Shown here in pieces: positions 8,628 to 18,594 of a DNA stretch of 64,000 nt. Under the pieces are notes generated by a model. It ran no database searches, had not been told where the DNA came from, and saw nothing but the letters and a program-made list of their open reading frames with translations. The position numbers were made by a program, and so were the translations under genes. Numbering within the stretch: position 1 is the first letter of the stretch; every line of letters starts with the position of its first letter. Source of the DNA: an uncultured Prevotella sp. (GTDB taxonomy: Bacteria > Bacteroidota > Bacteroidia > Bacteroidales > Bacteroidaceae); NCBI GenBank assembly GCA_900316565.1, contig ONDK01000001.1, forward strand, positions 1-64,000, written 5' to 3'.

Positions 8628-10412
8628 TTACTTGCTCTCGCCCTTCTCCATGTCAGCCTTGAGCTTAGCCAGAACGTCGAGGTCGCCGAGGCTTGTACCA
8701 GCCTGTACGTTCTCAATCTTCTGAGTCTCGCTCTTGTGGCTAGTGTGCTGCTTGTGTGGCTTGTAGTCGTCCTTAACCTCCTCGAAAGTACGTGAGTGTG
8801 AGAGGATGATACGACGAGTGTCCTTAACGAACTCGATAACCATGAATGGGAGATGGTCGCCAAGCTGAGCCTGTGTGCCGTCCTGCTTAACAAGATGCTT
8901 TGGAGTAGCGAAGCCTTCACCGCCCTCGTCGAGGGTAACAACGGCACCCTTGTCCATAGACTCTGTGATTTTACCCTCGTGGATAGAACCAGGAGTGTAA
9001 ATCTGCTCGTACTTGTCCCAAGGATTCTCCTCAAGCTGCTTGTGGCCGAGGCTGAGACGACGGTTCTCCTTGTCGATCTCAAGGACGACAACGTCGATGT
9101 CTGCGCCAACCTGAGTGAACTCTGATGGGTGCTTGATCTTCTTGGTCCAAGAGAGGTCGCTGATGTGGATAAGACCGTCAACACCCTCCTCGAGCTCTAC
9201 GAAGATACCGAAGTTAGTGAAGTTGCGAACCTTTGCAGTGTGCTTAGAGCCTACCGGATACTTAACCTCGATAGTCTTCCAAGGATCCTCCTTCAGCTGC
9301 TTCAGGCCAAGGCTCATCTTACGCTCCTCACGGTCGAGGCTAAGGATGACAGCCTCTACCTCATCGCCAACCTTCAGGAACTCGTTGGCAGAACGCAGGT
9401 GCTGGCTCCAGGACATCTCAGAAACGTGGATAAGTCCTTCAACACCCGGCTGGATCTCAACGAATGCGCCGTAGTCAGCCATAACGACAACCTTACCATG
9501 AACGTGGTCGCCAACCTTCAGGTTTGGATCAAGGCTATCCCAAGGGTGCGGAGTGAGCTGCTTCATACCCAGGGCGATGCGCTTCTTCTCCTCATCGAAG
9601 TCGAGGATAACGACTTTAATCTTCTGGTCGAGCTGAACAACCTCATGCGGATCGCTTACGCGGCCCCAAGAGAGGTCTGTGATATGTACGAGTCCGTCAA
9701 CACCACCGAGGTCAACGAACACACCGTAAGAGGTGATGTTCTTAACAGTACCCTCGAGGATCTGACCTTTCTCAAGATGAGAGATAATCTCTTTGCGCTG
9801 TGCCTCCAGCTCTGCCTCAATAAGAGCCTTGTGAGAGACAACAACATTGCGGAATTCCTGGTTGATTTTTACAACCTTGAACTCCATGGTCTTGCCTACG
9901 AATACGTCGTAGTCGCGTATTGGGTGGACGTCAATCTGAGAACCTGGCAGGAATGCCTCGATACCGAATACATCGACAATCATGCCGCCTTTGGTGCGGC
10001 TCTTGATGTAACCCTGGATAACCTCGTCGTTCTCGAGAGCTGCGTTGATCTTCTCCCAGCTCTTCTGCAGACGTGCCTTGCGGTGAGAAAGAACAAGCTG
10101 ACCCTTCTTGTCCTCCTGACTCTCAACGTAGACCTCTACCTTGTCGCCTACCTTCAAGTCAGGGTTGTAACGGAACTCTGCTGCAGGGATGATACCGTCG
10201 CTCTTGTAGCCGATGTTTACAATAACTTCCTTCTTGTCGATAGAGATTACTGTGCCCTCAACTACCTGGTGCTCCTGGATTTTGTTAAGAGTCTCGTCGT
10301 AAGCTTTTTCCTGGTCTTCTTTGCTTGCTTCGACCTTACCGCCGTTCTCGAACTCGTCCCAGTCGAAGTCGGCTAAGGGCTGAACGTTCTTGACGTCTTC
10401 TAAATTTGCCAT
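8628..10412 (-). CDS. rpsA: 30S ribosomal protein S1
   Basis: S1 binds mRNA on the small subunit and is especially important in Bacteroidetes, where ribosomes rely little on Shine-Dalgarno pairing. The 594-residue length agrees with Bacteroidetes S1. About six S1 RNA-binding repeats are visible, each with the pattern VEGTV...GVFVD-GGVDGLVHITDLSWG, then KVVILDFDEEKKRIALG and NPWD. The repeats start near residues 45, 130, 215, 305, 390 and 475; the middle four are the best conserved. The acidic N-terminus and the Lys/Glu-rich C-terminal tail (after residue 545) are usual. Codon use is strongly biased, as expected for a highly expressed gene, and this bias creates long spurious antisense frames. 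Confidence 0.97.
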   Translation of the reverse strand: MANLEDVKNVQPLADFDWDEFENGGKVEASKEDQEKAYDETLNKIQEHQVVEGTVISIDKKEVIVNIGYKSDGIIPAAEFRYNPDLKVGDKVEVYVESQEDKKGQLVLSHRKARLQKSWEKINAALENDEVIQGYIKSRTKGGMIVDVFGIEAFLPGSQIDVHPIRDYDVFVGKTMEFKVVKINQEFRNVVVSHKALIEAELEAQRKEIISHLEKGQILEGTVKNITSYGVFVDLGGVDGLVHITDLSWGRVSDPHEVVQLDQKIKVVILDFDEEKKRIALGMKQLTPHPWDSLDPNLKVGDHVHGKVVVMADYGAFVEIQPGVEGLIHVSEMSWSQHLRSANEFLKVGDEVEAVILSLDREERKMSLGLKQLKEDPWKTIEVKYPVGSKHTAKVRNFTNFGIFVELEEGVDGLIHISDLSWTKKIKHPSEFTQVGADIDVVVLEIDKENRRLSLGHKQLEENPWDKYEQIYTPGSIHEGKITESMDKGAVVTLDEGGEGFATPKHLVKQDGTQAQLGDHLPFMVIEFVKDTRRIILSHSRTFEEVKDDYKPHKQHTSHKSETQKIENVQAGTSLGDLDVLAKLKADMEKGESK

Positions 10413-10540
10413 AAATGTTTAATAAAAAATTTTAATTAATAAAGTTAGACTTTATGTTGATAAATACTGTTTTGAGGTTGGATTAATGGATAACTCAGCA
10501 TTCGGAAAGCTTTCTTTTTGCCGTCTTCCAGACAGTCCTT

Positions 10541-10553
10541 CCCCATTTCGGGG
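10541..10553 (-). promoter_or_regulatory. Hairpin at the 5' end of the rpsA leader
   Basis: CCCC (10541-10544) and GGGG (10550-10553) pair around a five-base loop at or within a few bases of the predicted transcript start, opening a leader of about 130 nt. A further imperfect GACTGTCTGG/AGACGGC-like fold follows. This could be an autoregulatory site for S1, or simply a transcript-stabilising hairpin. Confidence 0.4.
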
Positions 10554-10555
10554 TG

Positions 10556-10585
10556 CAAAGGTACAAATAAAATATTGATTATCAA
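10556..10585 (-). promoter_or_regulatory. rpsA promoter
   Basis: On the minus strand TTG (10583-10585), a 19-bp spacer and TACCTTTG (10556-10563) match the Bacteroidetes consensus. Transcription should start near 10549. Confidence 0.75.
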
Positions 10586-10614
10586 TACTTTTTCATTTAT
10601 TTTTTATCGTTTTT

Positions 10615-12990
10615 TTAGAATGGGAGTCCGATGGCAAGGTTTAAGGTTTGTGCATCCTTAAAGTTGTCCACATTGTAAAAGCCGTGTTTGTCGGCATAAG
10701 GCACATGCAATCCGATACCCCAGTCGAGGCGTACAATGAAATATCCGAGGTCGTAGCGCAGTCCTATTCCTGTACCCAAGGCCATCTCGTTGAGGAAGTT
10801 CTTAATCCGGAACTGTCCTCCTTCCCTTACCACGCCATCGTCGGGATTGTCCTTATGTAGTGTCCATACGTTACCGGCGTCAAGAAACAGGGCGCCATAA
10901 AGGTCTCCGAGGATATGCGGACGGAACTCGAGGTTGGCAAGGAACTTGACATCTCCCGTCTGTTCTATGTAGGAGTAGTTCTTTATTGCCGAGCGGTAGC
11001 GCCCCGGTCCAATGCTTCTGACATTGAACGCTCGTATGCTGTTGGCTCCCCCCACATAGAACTGTTCACTATAAGGTGCCACCCGGCTGTTGCCATATGA
11101 GCAGATAACGCCCGCGTTGAGGTGAGCGGCAAGTGAGTTCTTCCCCGACAGTTGCCATAGTTTGGTGAAGTTGGTCTCTATCTTGAAGAACTGCGCATAA
11201 GGGTTCTTGAACATCGTCTTGCCCTTCTCGCTCCATTTGTCGCCGAAGCATTTGTATCCCACCGACAGGAGGTTTGCCGACTCGCTTACCGTTGTCCACC
11301 ATTTTATTGGATTGCGGTATGACGACGGGGAGGAATAGATGTAAGCGAAGCTGGCTTTCGGGATAAACTGGTCAGCCATCGATGTCTTAAGGTAGGGCAT
11401 GCTGTCCTCGAGCTCAATAAATTTTGCCGTTCTGCTCTGCATATATTCATATGTTAGCGTGAGCGGACTGAACGAGAACGCGTTCTTTTCCGATGTCTGC
11501 CATTGGTATGTCAACTCTCCGGAAACCACATGTCTCTTGAAGAATGTGGCACGATTGAGAACGTCGAAAGACATCTTCAATGTCGTTGACGGAGTACCAT
11601 AAAGATGTGGACCGCGTCTGAAGTCCGGTTTGATACCCTTCCTGCGCATTCTCTCTATCCTCTTGCGGACTGGCATGCGGAAAGGATTGACGATACGCGG
11701 GAACTCCAGACTGGCCTCTGCACCATATTCATAAGAGTTTATCTTTGAGCTGGAGCCCTCATTTCTATGGCCAGTCTGCCATTCGTATGATCCATGAAGT
11801 CGCATGCTGAGCAGCTCACCGGCGCGGAAAGCATTTTGTTTTGTCATACCCACGATGACCTCCGGTCCATATTTTCCGCTGGTCTTTCCTTTCCCGTAAG
11901 CCTCAATATAGAATTCATAAGGCTTATCGAATGTCAAGTCGACATTCATGTTAAGGCTGTCGCAATCAAATGTGGAGTCCTGCGGTGTATAACTAAAACG
12001 TGAGCTGGTGAAGATGGACAGGGCATTGACCTTCTTCTTTGAAAGCTCGTCCTTGTAGGCGCTGTACAAGTCGCCATGATGGAGCTGAAGGTCGCTGAGG
12101 ACCACGCCGAGACGCAATGGCGGCTTACGCCCGTTGAAGTTCATCCTGTAATGGCCGAAGCTTCTGCTGTTGTCCAAGCTGTCCATCATCTGCCGATGGA
12201 AATTCACGGTGATGTTGTTCACGTACCACTTCTTCGTGGCATTGGCTTGCAGACTGTCGGCCATTTGGAGTTTAAGAAGCACCCGTCCTGGGCGCGACAC
12301 TGTATCAGCGATGTATGCCGCATTGTTCTTGTCGAAATAATAATATCCGTTGTTGCGCAGAAGAGCCGCAATACGTTTCCTCTCGTTCTCCAGTGTCTCA
12401 ATGTTGAATGCATCCCCATTGTGGATAACAGCATGTGTGCTGTCGGCATTTATCAGACTGTCGGCCTCGTTTGGGAAGTTGACATATTGTATGGAATCGT
12501 ACCGCCATAGTGGACCCATATCTACGGTGTACTGCATCTTCATCTTCTTTTTGTTCTTCTGCGGCAACATGTCATAGCTAATGTGCCCATGGAAGTAGCC
12601 TCGCTTCTGCAGCGTGGCCTCACCGACCGACTTATGAAGCGATGGGTTGGCATAGCTCATCAGCACCGGCTGCGTGCCGAAGGCCTTTACCATCCACCGG
12701 CTGAAAGGCGTATCCCTCTTGTTGAATGCGTTCCATATCCATAGCCCTACGGGGAAGGGCGAGCGTACTGACGAGCTCCCGAGCAATGCCGCGTTGGGCT
12801 TTGTAGCGAGGACGACGTCCAACTCCTCCCTGGTCTCACGGAAGTGGGCGTTGTCTTCATAGTCGAGATACCGCGTCGGCTTCATACCCGTATATAGCTG
12901 TTCTCCGTCTGGGATGCCACTCGTGGTAGAGCATCCCAGAAGCAGGACGGTTATAAATAAGATAGGTATTATGAATAGTCTTGTCTTCAT
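10615..12990 (-). CDS. tamL: TamL-like Omp85 outer-membrane lipoprotein
   Basis: This is an Omp85-superfamily protein of 791 residues: POTRA-type repeats in the first half (to about residue 370) and a C-terminal 16-strand barrel ending in FKDAQTLNLAIGLPF, with the conserved VGGANSIRAFNVRSIGPG loop segment. Unlike Proteobacterial TamA it begins with a lipoprotein signal, LLLGC, with Cys at residue 20. Bacteroidetes TamA homologues that are lipidated are called TamL and work with TamB to insert or transport envelope components. The start at 12990 overlaps the tamB stop by four bases (ATGA); an in-frame ATG at 13104 lies deep inside tamB, would bury the signal sequence, and was rejected. It is the second gene of a two-gene operon. 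Confidence 0.88.
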   Translation of the reverse strand: MKTRLFIIPILFITVLLLGCSTTSGIPDGEQLYTGMKPTRYLDYEDNAHFRETREELDVVLATKPNAALLGSSSVRSPFPVGLWIWNAFNKRDTPFSRWMVKAFGTQPVLMSYANPSLHKSVGEATLQKRGYFHGHISYDMLPQKNKKKMKMQYTVDMGPLWRYDSIQYVNFPNEADSLINADSTHAVIHNGDAFNIETLENERKRIAALLRNNGYYYFDKNNAAYIADTVSRPGRVLLKLQMADSLQANATKKWYVNNITVNFHRQMMDSLDNSRSFGHYRMNFNGRKPPLRLGVVLSDLQLHHGDLYSAYKDELSKKKVNALSIFTSSRFSYTPQDSTFDCDSLNMNVDLTFDKPYEFYIEAYGKGKTSGKYGPEVIVGMTKQNAFRAGELLSMRLHGSYEWQTGHRNEGSSSKINSYEYGAEASLEFPRIVNPFRMPVRKRIERMRRKGIKPDFRRGPHLYGTPSTTLKMSFDVLNRATFFKRHVVSGELTYQWQTSEKNAFSFSPLTLTYEYMQSRTAKFIELEDSMPYLKTSMADQFIPKASFAYIYSSPSSYRNPIKWWTTVSESANLLSVGYKCFGDKWSEKGKTMFKNPYAQFFKIETNFTKLWQLSGKNSLAAHLNAGVICSYGNSRVAPYSEQFYVGGANSIRAFNVRSIGPGRYRSAIKNYSYIEQTGDVKFLANLEFRPHILGDLYGALFLDAGNVWTLHKDNPDDGVVREGGQFRIKNFLNEMALGTGIGLRYDLGYFIVRLDWGIGLHVPYADKHGFYNVDNFKDAQTLNLAIGLPF

Positions 12991-15900
12991 CTTTTGTTGA
13001 ATCTTATCAGTGTGTCCTTGCTCTCCGACGGCTTGGCTGGCGTCTTCGGGCTGGAGCTCCTGAACTTTATGATATCCTTGAAATGCTGAAGTTTTCTTCT
13101 CCACATGAAACCGCCTCCAAACTCACTGACATCGCCCTCCAGCCAGTCGTAAGCCTGGCGCTCGTAATATAATTTCAGATACTGCGTTTCCCGTTGGTTC
13201 AGTCTGTATTCGAGTGAGAAGTTGTCGAAGTAGGCCCCATTGCCGCCACCGGCACTGGAGCCAGTCGATACACGTCCTCCTATCATTATCCTCAGGCGGT
13301 TGTTAAGCAAGCGTTTTGAGAAATTGAAGGTATAGTCCGTATGCAGCGCTCCCGAAGCGTCGGCACTGCTCTCCATATTTGCCGACAGATCGAGTCCCAT
13401 GGAACTCAGCGCACGTCCTGTTACAGTGTTTATCTGGTTCTGCATGAAGCTGGCCAGGGCACTGCTCATGGCATAGTTGGCCTTTGCGCCGTTGGCCATG
13501 TACATACCCGAGGCCAGAAGTGTGACGGCAATCTTTCCTTTTTCCTCCTCACTCTTCGTGTTGAGGTCGTTCTGTGCCTCGGCATCATCCGGTGCTTCGA
13601 CGATAAACTGTATTCCAGGCGACGACAACGTGTTTGTGAGCTTCACTCCGGCCGTGAAGTTTACCAGGCGGTCGTTGCCTCCTGATGAGCTGTAGTTGGC
13701 CCTTACTCTGTCCGTTGCCGTGATATTCAGAGTCGGATTCATTGGTTCACCGGTGAACTCAATGTATGACCCTTCCTGAATATTGAATGTGCGGAGAGGT
13801 ATCACGTCGAGCGAATATTTCATTTGTCCGGAGTTAAGGGTGTAACGCCCCTGCAGGCTCAAGTCATTTGTTGGGTCATAATGCATCATGAGACTTCCTC
13901 CGCCGATGAGGTCGATGTAGTTGGAATGCTGAGAATTGAGTGCCGCCACGACGTGCGCCTGCTCGTCGATATCGATGCCTAAGTCTATCTGCAGGCCATT
14001 GATTGAGGGGCGTACGACCACATCTTTTATTGTGTCGTTGAAATTAGTGAACTTGATAAGGTCGTCGGGAGTGTCTTCAGTCGACAATGGCGTGTCGCGC
14101 ATGACGTAAGTCATATCGGTATTGCCAAGGACTTCGAGACGGCCGCCCATCCTGAGGTTGTTGAGGTAGCCTCTCATGCCGCCGAGGAAGTTCACGTACG
14201 CCTCACCGTATATCGTGGACCGTACGTTCTCCTTTGAGTCGATGAGTTTAAAGTTGTCGGCCTTCATGCGCGTGTCAAGATACATGTTGCTTGGATCGTG
14301 GAAGTCAAGATACCCCACGACGTCAAGCGGCTGGTCGTTGTTGGCATACATCTCGAAGTTCTCGAAGAGTAATCGGCTGTCCTTAATGGTTACCGGGTCG
14401 TTGTCGAAGCGCATGGAGACGCCATAGGGCTCACTGAAGATATGCGCCGAGTCGAGGAGTATCTCACCGTTGATGTCGAGGTTGTCGAGTGGGCCCCTCA
14501 CACTCAGCGTGCCCTCTCCGGTACCGTTGAGTCCGATGATGCGGTCGGGGACGAAGCCGTTGATATAATTCAGCGGGAACTGGTCCATGGTAAGCGTGGC
14601 GTCGAGGTTGCCGCTGCCCTTGCTGTCGTAGGTTCCCGTGAACTGTCCCACCTCGTTGTCGTCCTTTGTTATCATAGCGTCGACGAAGTGCGTGCCGTCG
14701 CCTTTAGGGATATAGACGAAGTTTGTGCCGACATCACCCATAGGACAGTCGTCATACACCATGTTCTTCACGCTCATATAACTGGCCACCGTCACGTCAT
14801 TCGTTGTCTGCACAAAGTGGTAATCACCATTAAGCGTTCCGCTAATCTTTGGCGCAAACGGCAATACTGTCAATAACTTACCGAGCTCGAAGTTATGCAT
14901 TCCGAGGGTGATGTTCTGCAGTGATGTGGTGTCAGCGTCATCGGTGTATATCTCCGCTCCGGCACCGTCGTTTGCCTGGAGCTTCACGTCGGCCGAGACA
15001 CGGCTGTCCCTTCCTATGTAAACATAATTGGAGTCGTTGACGCTGAACTCTTTATATCCGAGTACAGGATGTCCGGAGGTTATGGAACTCATGATGCCGT
15101 CGCCGTGCATGGCAGCCCTCAGTCCCAGGTCAAGTGCCGTCTTGTTATTGGTATCGAGTATCCTGACGTTTGCCAGCGCGCCTTTCTCAAAGAATGTTCC
15201 GTCGACAAAGCCCCTATAAGGATATGAGTTCTGCGCATTGTTCAATACCGCAAGCTTATACCTTAGCTTACTGTCCTCCGACTTTAAGGCAAGGTTTAGC
15301 GAGTCTACCGTATAGTCTTTATACACAAAGGAATCCACAACGGCACTGCCATTCAATCCGTCCATCGGAGAAGAGGTTATGTCGACATCAGCATACTTGA
15401 ATATTATGCCGTTCTTTGCGAGGATATTTGAGAGAATATTTCCCTTGCCGGTATTCATTACGAGATGTGCCACTGGAAGTTTCGCCTTCAGCGCAGGCTG
15501 GTCAATCTCCTTGTCTTTGATTTGCTTTTGCAGCATGTCCGTCAGCCGCGTAATGCCGGAAAGGAAAGTCTTGTATGAGCCCTGTGCGTCAGCTTTCAGC
15601 GTGAAATCGCCACCGATGACAGAAGCGTGCGTGGTGTCGGCCGTAGAGAGAAGGCTTACCGTCAGGTTTGATGTCGTGTAGTTGCCATTGCCGTCGCTGA
15701 TAACCATATCGTCGATACGTCCGTCCACGAGATACCGGTCTTTCATGTTTGTGGAGAGGTTCAGACGGGCCTTGCCCTTGGTCTTGAACGGCTCATCGAC
15801 AATGCCAAGCTGATATAGGTCGGCCTCAGATATCATCCCGTCGAAGGAGCCTGCGACATTCTTTCCCTTGACATCAGCCTTGGCAGTGAAGTTGCCCGAG

Positions 15901-18110
15901 ACGAGTGGTACGGTAACCTTGGCGCGTCTCTCAACCATGTTGAACGACTGTGCGTCGACGGTCCCAAAGATGGAGTAAGGTTTGCGGAGATTGGCCTTGA
16001 CGTCGGCTGATGCCGTCGTCGCCACCACGTACTGTTTGCCGGTTATGCCGAGCCCCTGAAGGTTAGCCTCATCGACGACTCCTTTTATCCGTGCCGCGAG
16101 GGCCGTACCACGGAGCGTGCCGTCCACGAAGAGATGTCTTGACGACGCGAGCAGACGGCTCCTGGCCAGTTTGCGCTCGTGGAGCCAGAGGTCGTCTATG
16201 TTTCCGCGGATGGTATAACTGTCGTTGAGATTTGAGCTTACGTGTACTTTGGGCTTCACCGACACCGTCCATGCCTTGTCTGTTATGCCCAGTGTCTTCA
16301 GGTTCGCACTTGCTATACGCCCTTCCACGTCAGCGTCAAGCAGGTTCTTTGTCAGTCGGCCGTTAAGGTGGATATTGCCGTAGGCCATGGCATTTCGGCT
16401 GTTAAGTCTTGTGTCGATACGGCCGTGGCTCATCCGCACCGTTGCTTTTATATTGTCGAGGTTGTATCCGCGCATTCTGAACTTGTCAAGCCTTATCTCC
16501 GCGGCTATGCTGGAAGCCTCACTGGGTATGTCGGTACCGTGTCCGTGCGCTGAAACTCTTCCGGTTATGACACCGGCTTTCTGCCCTAAAACAATTCTTC
16601 CAAGGTCAAAGGCGCGGGCATCGGCAGTGATGTCGTAATTCTCTCTCCGTCGGTCGAAGAACCCTTTGGCCTTCAGGACGCCCTGATCGAGGGCGGCCTT
16701 GAAGTCGGCCTCCACAACCTTGTGGTCAAGTTTGAAAAGACCGTTGATGTTCAGGCCCTCCGGTATGCCGATGGCCTTCCGTGCCGACGATGGCATAAAG
16801 TGCTTTGCGAAGCTCATGTCTCTGGTCGTAAGGTCGAGCCTTGAACTGAACATGAGGTTGTCGGTATTCCTCAAATGGGCCACATAGCCATTGCCCTTGA
16901 AGGTGAAGGCAGAGGGGAATCCCATGACCACATTCCGGAACGAGAGGTAGTCGAGATTGCCGTAGAACCGTCCTCGTATGTCCAGTGGCTCATGAGGTAG
17001 ACTTGTAATGTAGTTTGACGGCACGGACGTAAGGAAAGGGCTGAGGTCGCCGGCTCCTATATAACCGTTCACGTCGGCAAAGAACTTTCCTGGGCTCTTG
17101 ATGGCGAAGGCATCCATGTCCATCCAGAACTTTCCCTTGACATCCGTCGACGGCATGATAAGGTGCATATCGCTAAGACGCAGCTGCCGGTTGTCAAGCA
17201 GGAATGCTGTTGACAGTCCGCTGACAGTCAGTCCGCTATGCTCTTTGAAGTTGGCCGCCCGTACCTTGAACGCTATCACCGGCCTATTATATGAGAAAGA
17301 GTCGAGACCAATATTGACATTCCTTGCCGCTATGTGGCTGGCATCGAAGCCCTTCAGGGCATGGGGCTCGTAGTTGCGGTCGTAGGCCAGTGCACCGCCG
17401 TGCCAGTCGAAAGAGGCCACCTTATAGATTTTATCACGCAAGCGGAGCTCTGCATTGTTGCCTACGGCATAGTGGAAGTCGGCTCTAACACTCATGGTGT
17501 CGCCTGGCATGTGGATTTTCAGGGCCGTGTTCTTGATGCTCACCTTGCCGAGGAGTATCGTCCAAAGGGTTTTCTTTGTTGTATCCGGCGGTACCGTGTC
17601 GCCTAAGGCAATGTCCAGCCCACCGCTCTCTATCTCGGCGAAGTCCACCTTCGCAGAGTCCTCCTTGAGGTCGATGCCGTGGCAGTGGACGTGGAGCTTT
17701 TCCAGGTTGCCCTGTATGCGCAGGTCGCCGATGAAGTTGGAGGTGTTGGCCTTGAGATGCTTGAAGGTGAGCTCGTCGACATTGACCGTTCCATGCAGCA
17801 GCGGGAGCATCTGCACGCTGGCTACGAGGGTCCCGACATCGGCGATGGTGTCGGTAACGTCCTTTATGGAGTCGTTGGGATGGAGCATACGGAAGTCGCT
17901 CACTTCGAGGTCGAGGGGGAAACTCAGTGCGACCCGTCCTACAGTGATGCTGTCGCCGGTCTGCTCCGACGCGTAAGAGGCTACTTTGTGGGCTGCCCAG
18001 TTCTGTACCGGCGGAAGATAGAGCATAACCGTCAGAACGAGGAACATGACTATCGGCGTAAGGACAACGACAATCAGGGCTTTCAGTATGTTTTTAGCTT
18101 TTGGATGCAC
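12987..18110 (-). CDS. tamB: TamB-family inter-membrane protein (DUF490)
   Basis: The 1707-residue protein has one N-terminal transmembrane helix (residues about 9-31), then a long beta-rich stretch of AsmA/TamB-type repeats, and the C-terminal TamB (DUF490) domain around residues 1250-1640 (GGSLMMHYDPTNDLSLQGRY region). TamB proteins form a beta-taco groove spanning the periplasm and are thought to carry phospholipids or help outer-membrane protein assembly. Coupled translation with the downstream tamL supports a TamB-TamL complex. Its promoter is seen at 18200. The length is larger than Escherichia coli TamB (1259) but normal for Bacteroidetes. Confidence 0.92.
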   Translation of the reverse strand: MHPKAKNILKALIVVVLTPIVMFLVLTVMLYLPPVQNWAAHKVASYASEQTGDSITVGRVALSFPLDLEVSDFRMLHPNDSIKDVTDTIADVGTLVASVQMLPLLHGTVNVDELTFKHLKANTSNFIGDLRIQGNLEKLHVHCHGIDLKEDSAKVDFAEIESGGLDIALGDTVPPDTTKKTLWTILLGKVSIKNTALKIHMPGDTMSVRADFHYAVGNNAELRLRDKIYKVASFDWHGGALAYDRNYEPHALKGFDASHIAARNVNIGLDSFSYNRPVIAFKVRAANFKEHSGLTVSGLSTAFLLDNRQLRLSDMHLIMPSTDVKGKFWMDMDAFAIKSPGKFFADVNGYIGAGDLSPFLTSVPSNYITSLPHEPLDIRGRFYGNLDYLSFRNVVMGFPSAFTFKGNGYVAHLRNTDNLMFSSRLDLTTRDMSFAKHFMPSSARKAIGIPEGLNINGLFKLDHKVVEADFKAALDQGVLKAKGFFDRRRENYDITADARAFDLGRIVLGQKAGVITGRVSAHGHGTDIPSEASSIAAEIRLDKFRMRGYNLDNIKATVRMSHGRIDTRLNSRNAMAYGNIHLNGRLTKNLLDADVEGRIASANLKTLGITDKAWTVSVKPKVHVSSNLNDSYTIRGNIDDLWLHERKLARSRLLASSRHLFVDGTLRGTALAARIKGVVDEANLQGLGITGKQYVVATTASADVKANLRKPYSIFGTVDAQSFNMVERRAKVTVPLVSGNFTAKADVKGKNVAGSFDGMISEADLYQLGIVDEPFKTKGKARLNLSTNMKDRYLVDGRIDDMVISDGNGNYTTSNLTVSLLSTADTTHASVIGGDFTLKADAQGSYKTFLSGITRLTDMLQKQIKDKEIDQPALKAKLPVAHLVMNTGKGNILSNILAKNGIIFKYADVDITSSPMDGLNGSAVVDSFVYKDYTVDSLNLALKSEDSKLRYKLAVLNNAQNSYPYRGFVDGTFFEKGALANVRILDTNNKTALDLGLRAAMHGDGIMSSITSGHPVLGYKEFSVNDSNYVYIGRDSRVSADVKLQANDGAGAEIYTDDADTTSLQNITLGMHNFELGKLLTVLPFAPKISGTLNGDYHFVQTTNDVTVASYMSVKNMVYDDCPMGDVGTNFVYIPKGDGTHFVDAMITKDDNEVGQFTGTYDSKGSGNLDATLTMDQFPLNYINGFVPDRIIGLNGTGEGTLSVRGPLDNLDINGEILLDSAHIFSEPYGVSMRFDNDPVTIKDSRLLFENFEMYANNDQPLDVVGYLDFHDPSNMYLDTRMKADNFKLIDSKENVRSTIYGEAYVNFLGGMRGYLNNLRMGGRLEVLGNTDMTYVMRDTPLSTEDTPDDLIKFTNFNDTIKDVVVRPSINGLQIDLGIDIDEQAHVVAALNSQHSNYIDLIGGGSLMMHYDPTNDLSLQGRYTLNSGQMKYSLDVIPLRTFNIQEGSYIEFTGEPMNPTLNITATDRVRANYSSSGGNDRLVNFTAGVKLTNTLSSPGIQFIVEAPDDAEAQNDLNTKSEEEKGKIAVTLLASGMYMANGAKANYAMSSALASFMQNQINTVTGRALSSMGLDLSANMESSADASGALHTDYTFNFSKRLLNNRLRIMIGGRVSTGSSAGGGNGAYFDNFSLEYRLNQRETQYLKLYYERQAYDWLEGDVSEFGGGFMWRRKLQHFKDIIKFRSSSPKTPAKPSESKDTLIRFNKR

Positions 18111-18199
18111 AGGTGCAAAGATACTGTTTTATTTCAATAAATAAAAGAACGAAGACGAAAAATATGTCGTGAATAGAAAAATACTCTGTCGTCATGGTG

Positions 18200-18230
18200 C
18201 AAAGTTACAAAACAAAACGCGTGTTTAAAA
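18200..18230 (-). promoter_or_regulatory. tamB-tamL promoter
   Basis: Minus-strand TAACTTTG at 18200-18207 fits the -7 element. The -33 region, about 19 bp upstream, is only TTTT. Transcription would begin near 18193, giving a leader of about 80 nt. Confidence 0.55.
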
Positions 18231-18357
18231 AATTTGCTTTTCTATTGCCGTTAAAATCTGTTAACGACAAACGATAAACCTCATTTTTCTGAATTTATGG
18301 TTTGCGAGGGGCGTAATTATTATTCGTTCACTGTATATATATCGTTTGGGCAGGACG

Positions 18358-18380
18358 TAACTCCTAACTCCTAACTCTCC
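18358..18380 (+). repeat. Tandem TAACTCC heptamers
   Basis: Two exact copies and one variant copy of TAACTCC (18358-18364, 18365-18371, 18372-18378) abut the left GTAAC array. Function unknown. Confidence 0.7.
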
Positions 18381-18384
18381 ATGC

Positions 18385-18415
18385 GTAACACCGTAACACC
18401 GTAACGGCGTAACAT
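18385..18415 (+). repeat. Left GTAAC octamer array
   Basis: Four units with an exact 8-bp period begin at 18385, 18393, 18401 and 18409: GTAACACC, GTAACACC, GTAACGGC, GTAACAT. A fifth GTAAC occurs at 18357. The array is matched in inverted orientation at 18595-18625 (28 of 31 positions identical). Confidence 0.9.
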
Positions 18416-18465
18416 AAGGCCGATAACGGCAAACGCCACAAAGTGGTCAGAAAATGAGACTATAG

Positions 18466-18560
18466 AGTAAAAATATATTATATTATTATATATTATAATA
18501 TTATTTAATATATTAATAATTAGTATATTATATCAAAATATATTTCTTCTTATTATTTTA
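18466..18560. other. AT-only island between the inverted arrays
   Basis: About 95 bp made almost entirely of A and T (TATTAT and ATATTA runs) sits inside the 180-bp interval between the two octamer arrays. It has no open reading frame. Such DNA melts easily, which is why an origin-like or terminator-like role is worth considering, but no DnaA box of the TTATCCACA type is present. Confidence 0.7.
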
Positions 18561-18594
18561 CAATCATAATGTTTTCGACATGCGATAGCTATAA

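Noticed and set aside
9129..10376. Antisense frame of 415 residues over rpsA
   Set aside because: It arises from the strong codon bias of rpsA on the other strand; its amino-acid composition is Leu/Val/Asp-heavy with no domain, and rpsA is certain.
12988..13104. Upstream ATG for tamL at 13104
   Set aside because: It would prepend 38 residues before a perfect lipoprotein signal and lie deep inside tamB; the ATGA overlap at 12987-12990 is the expected start.
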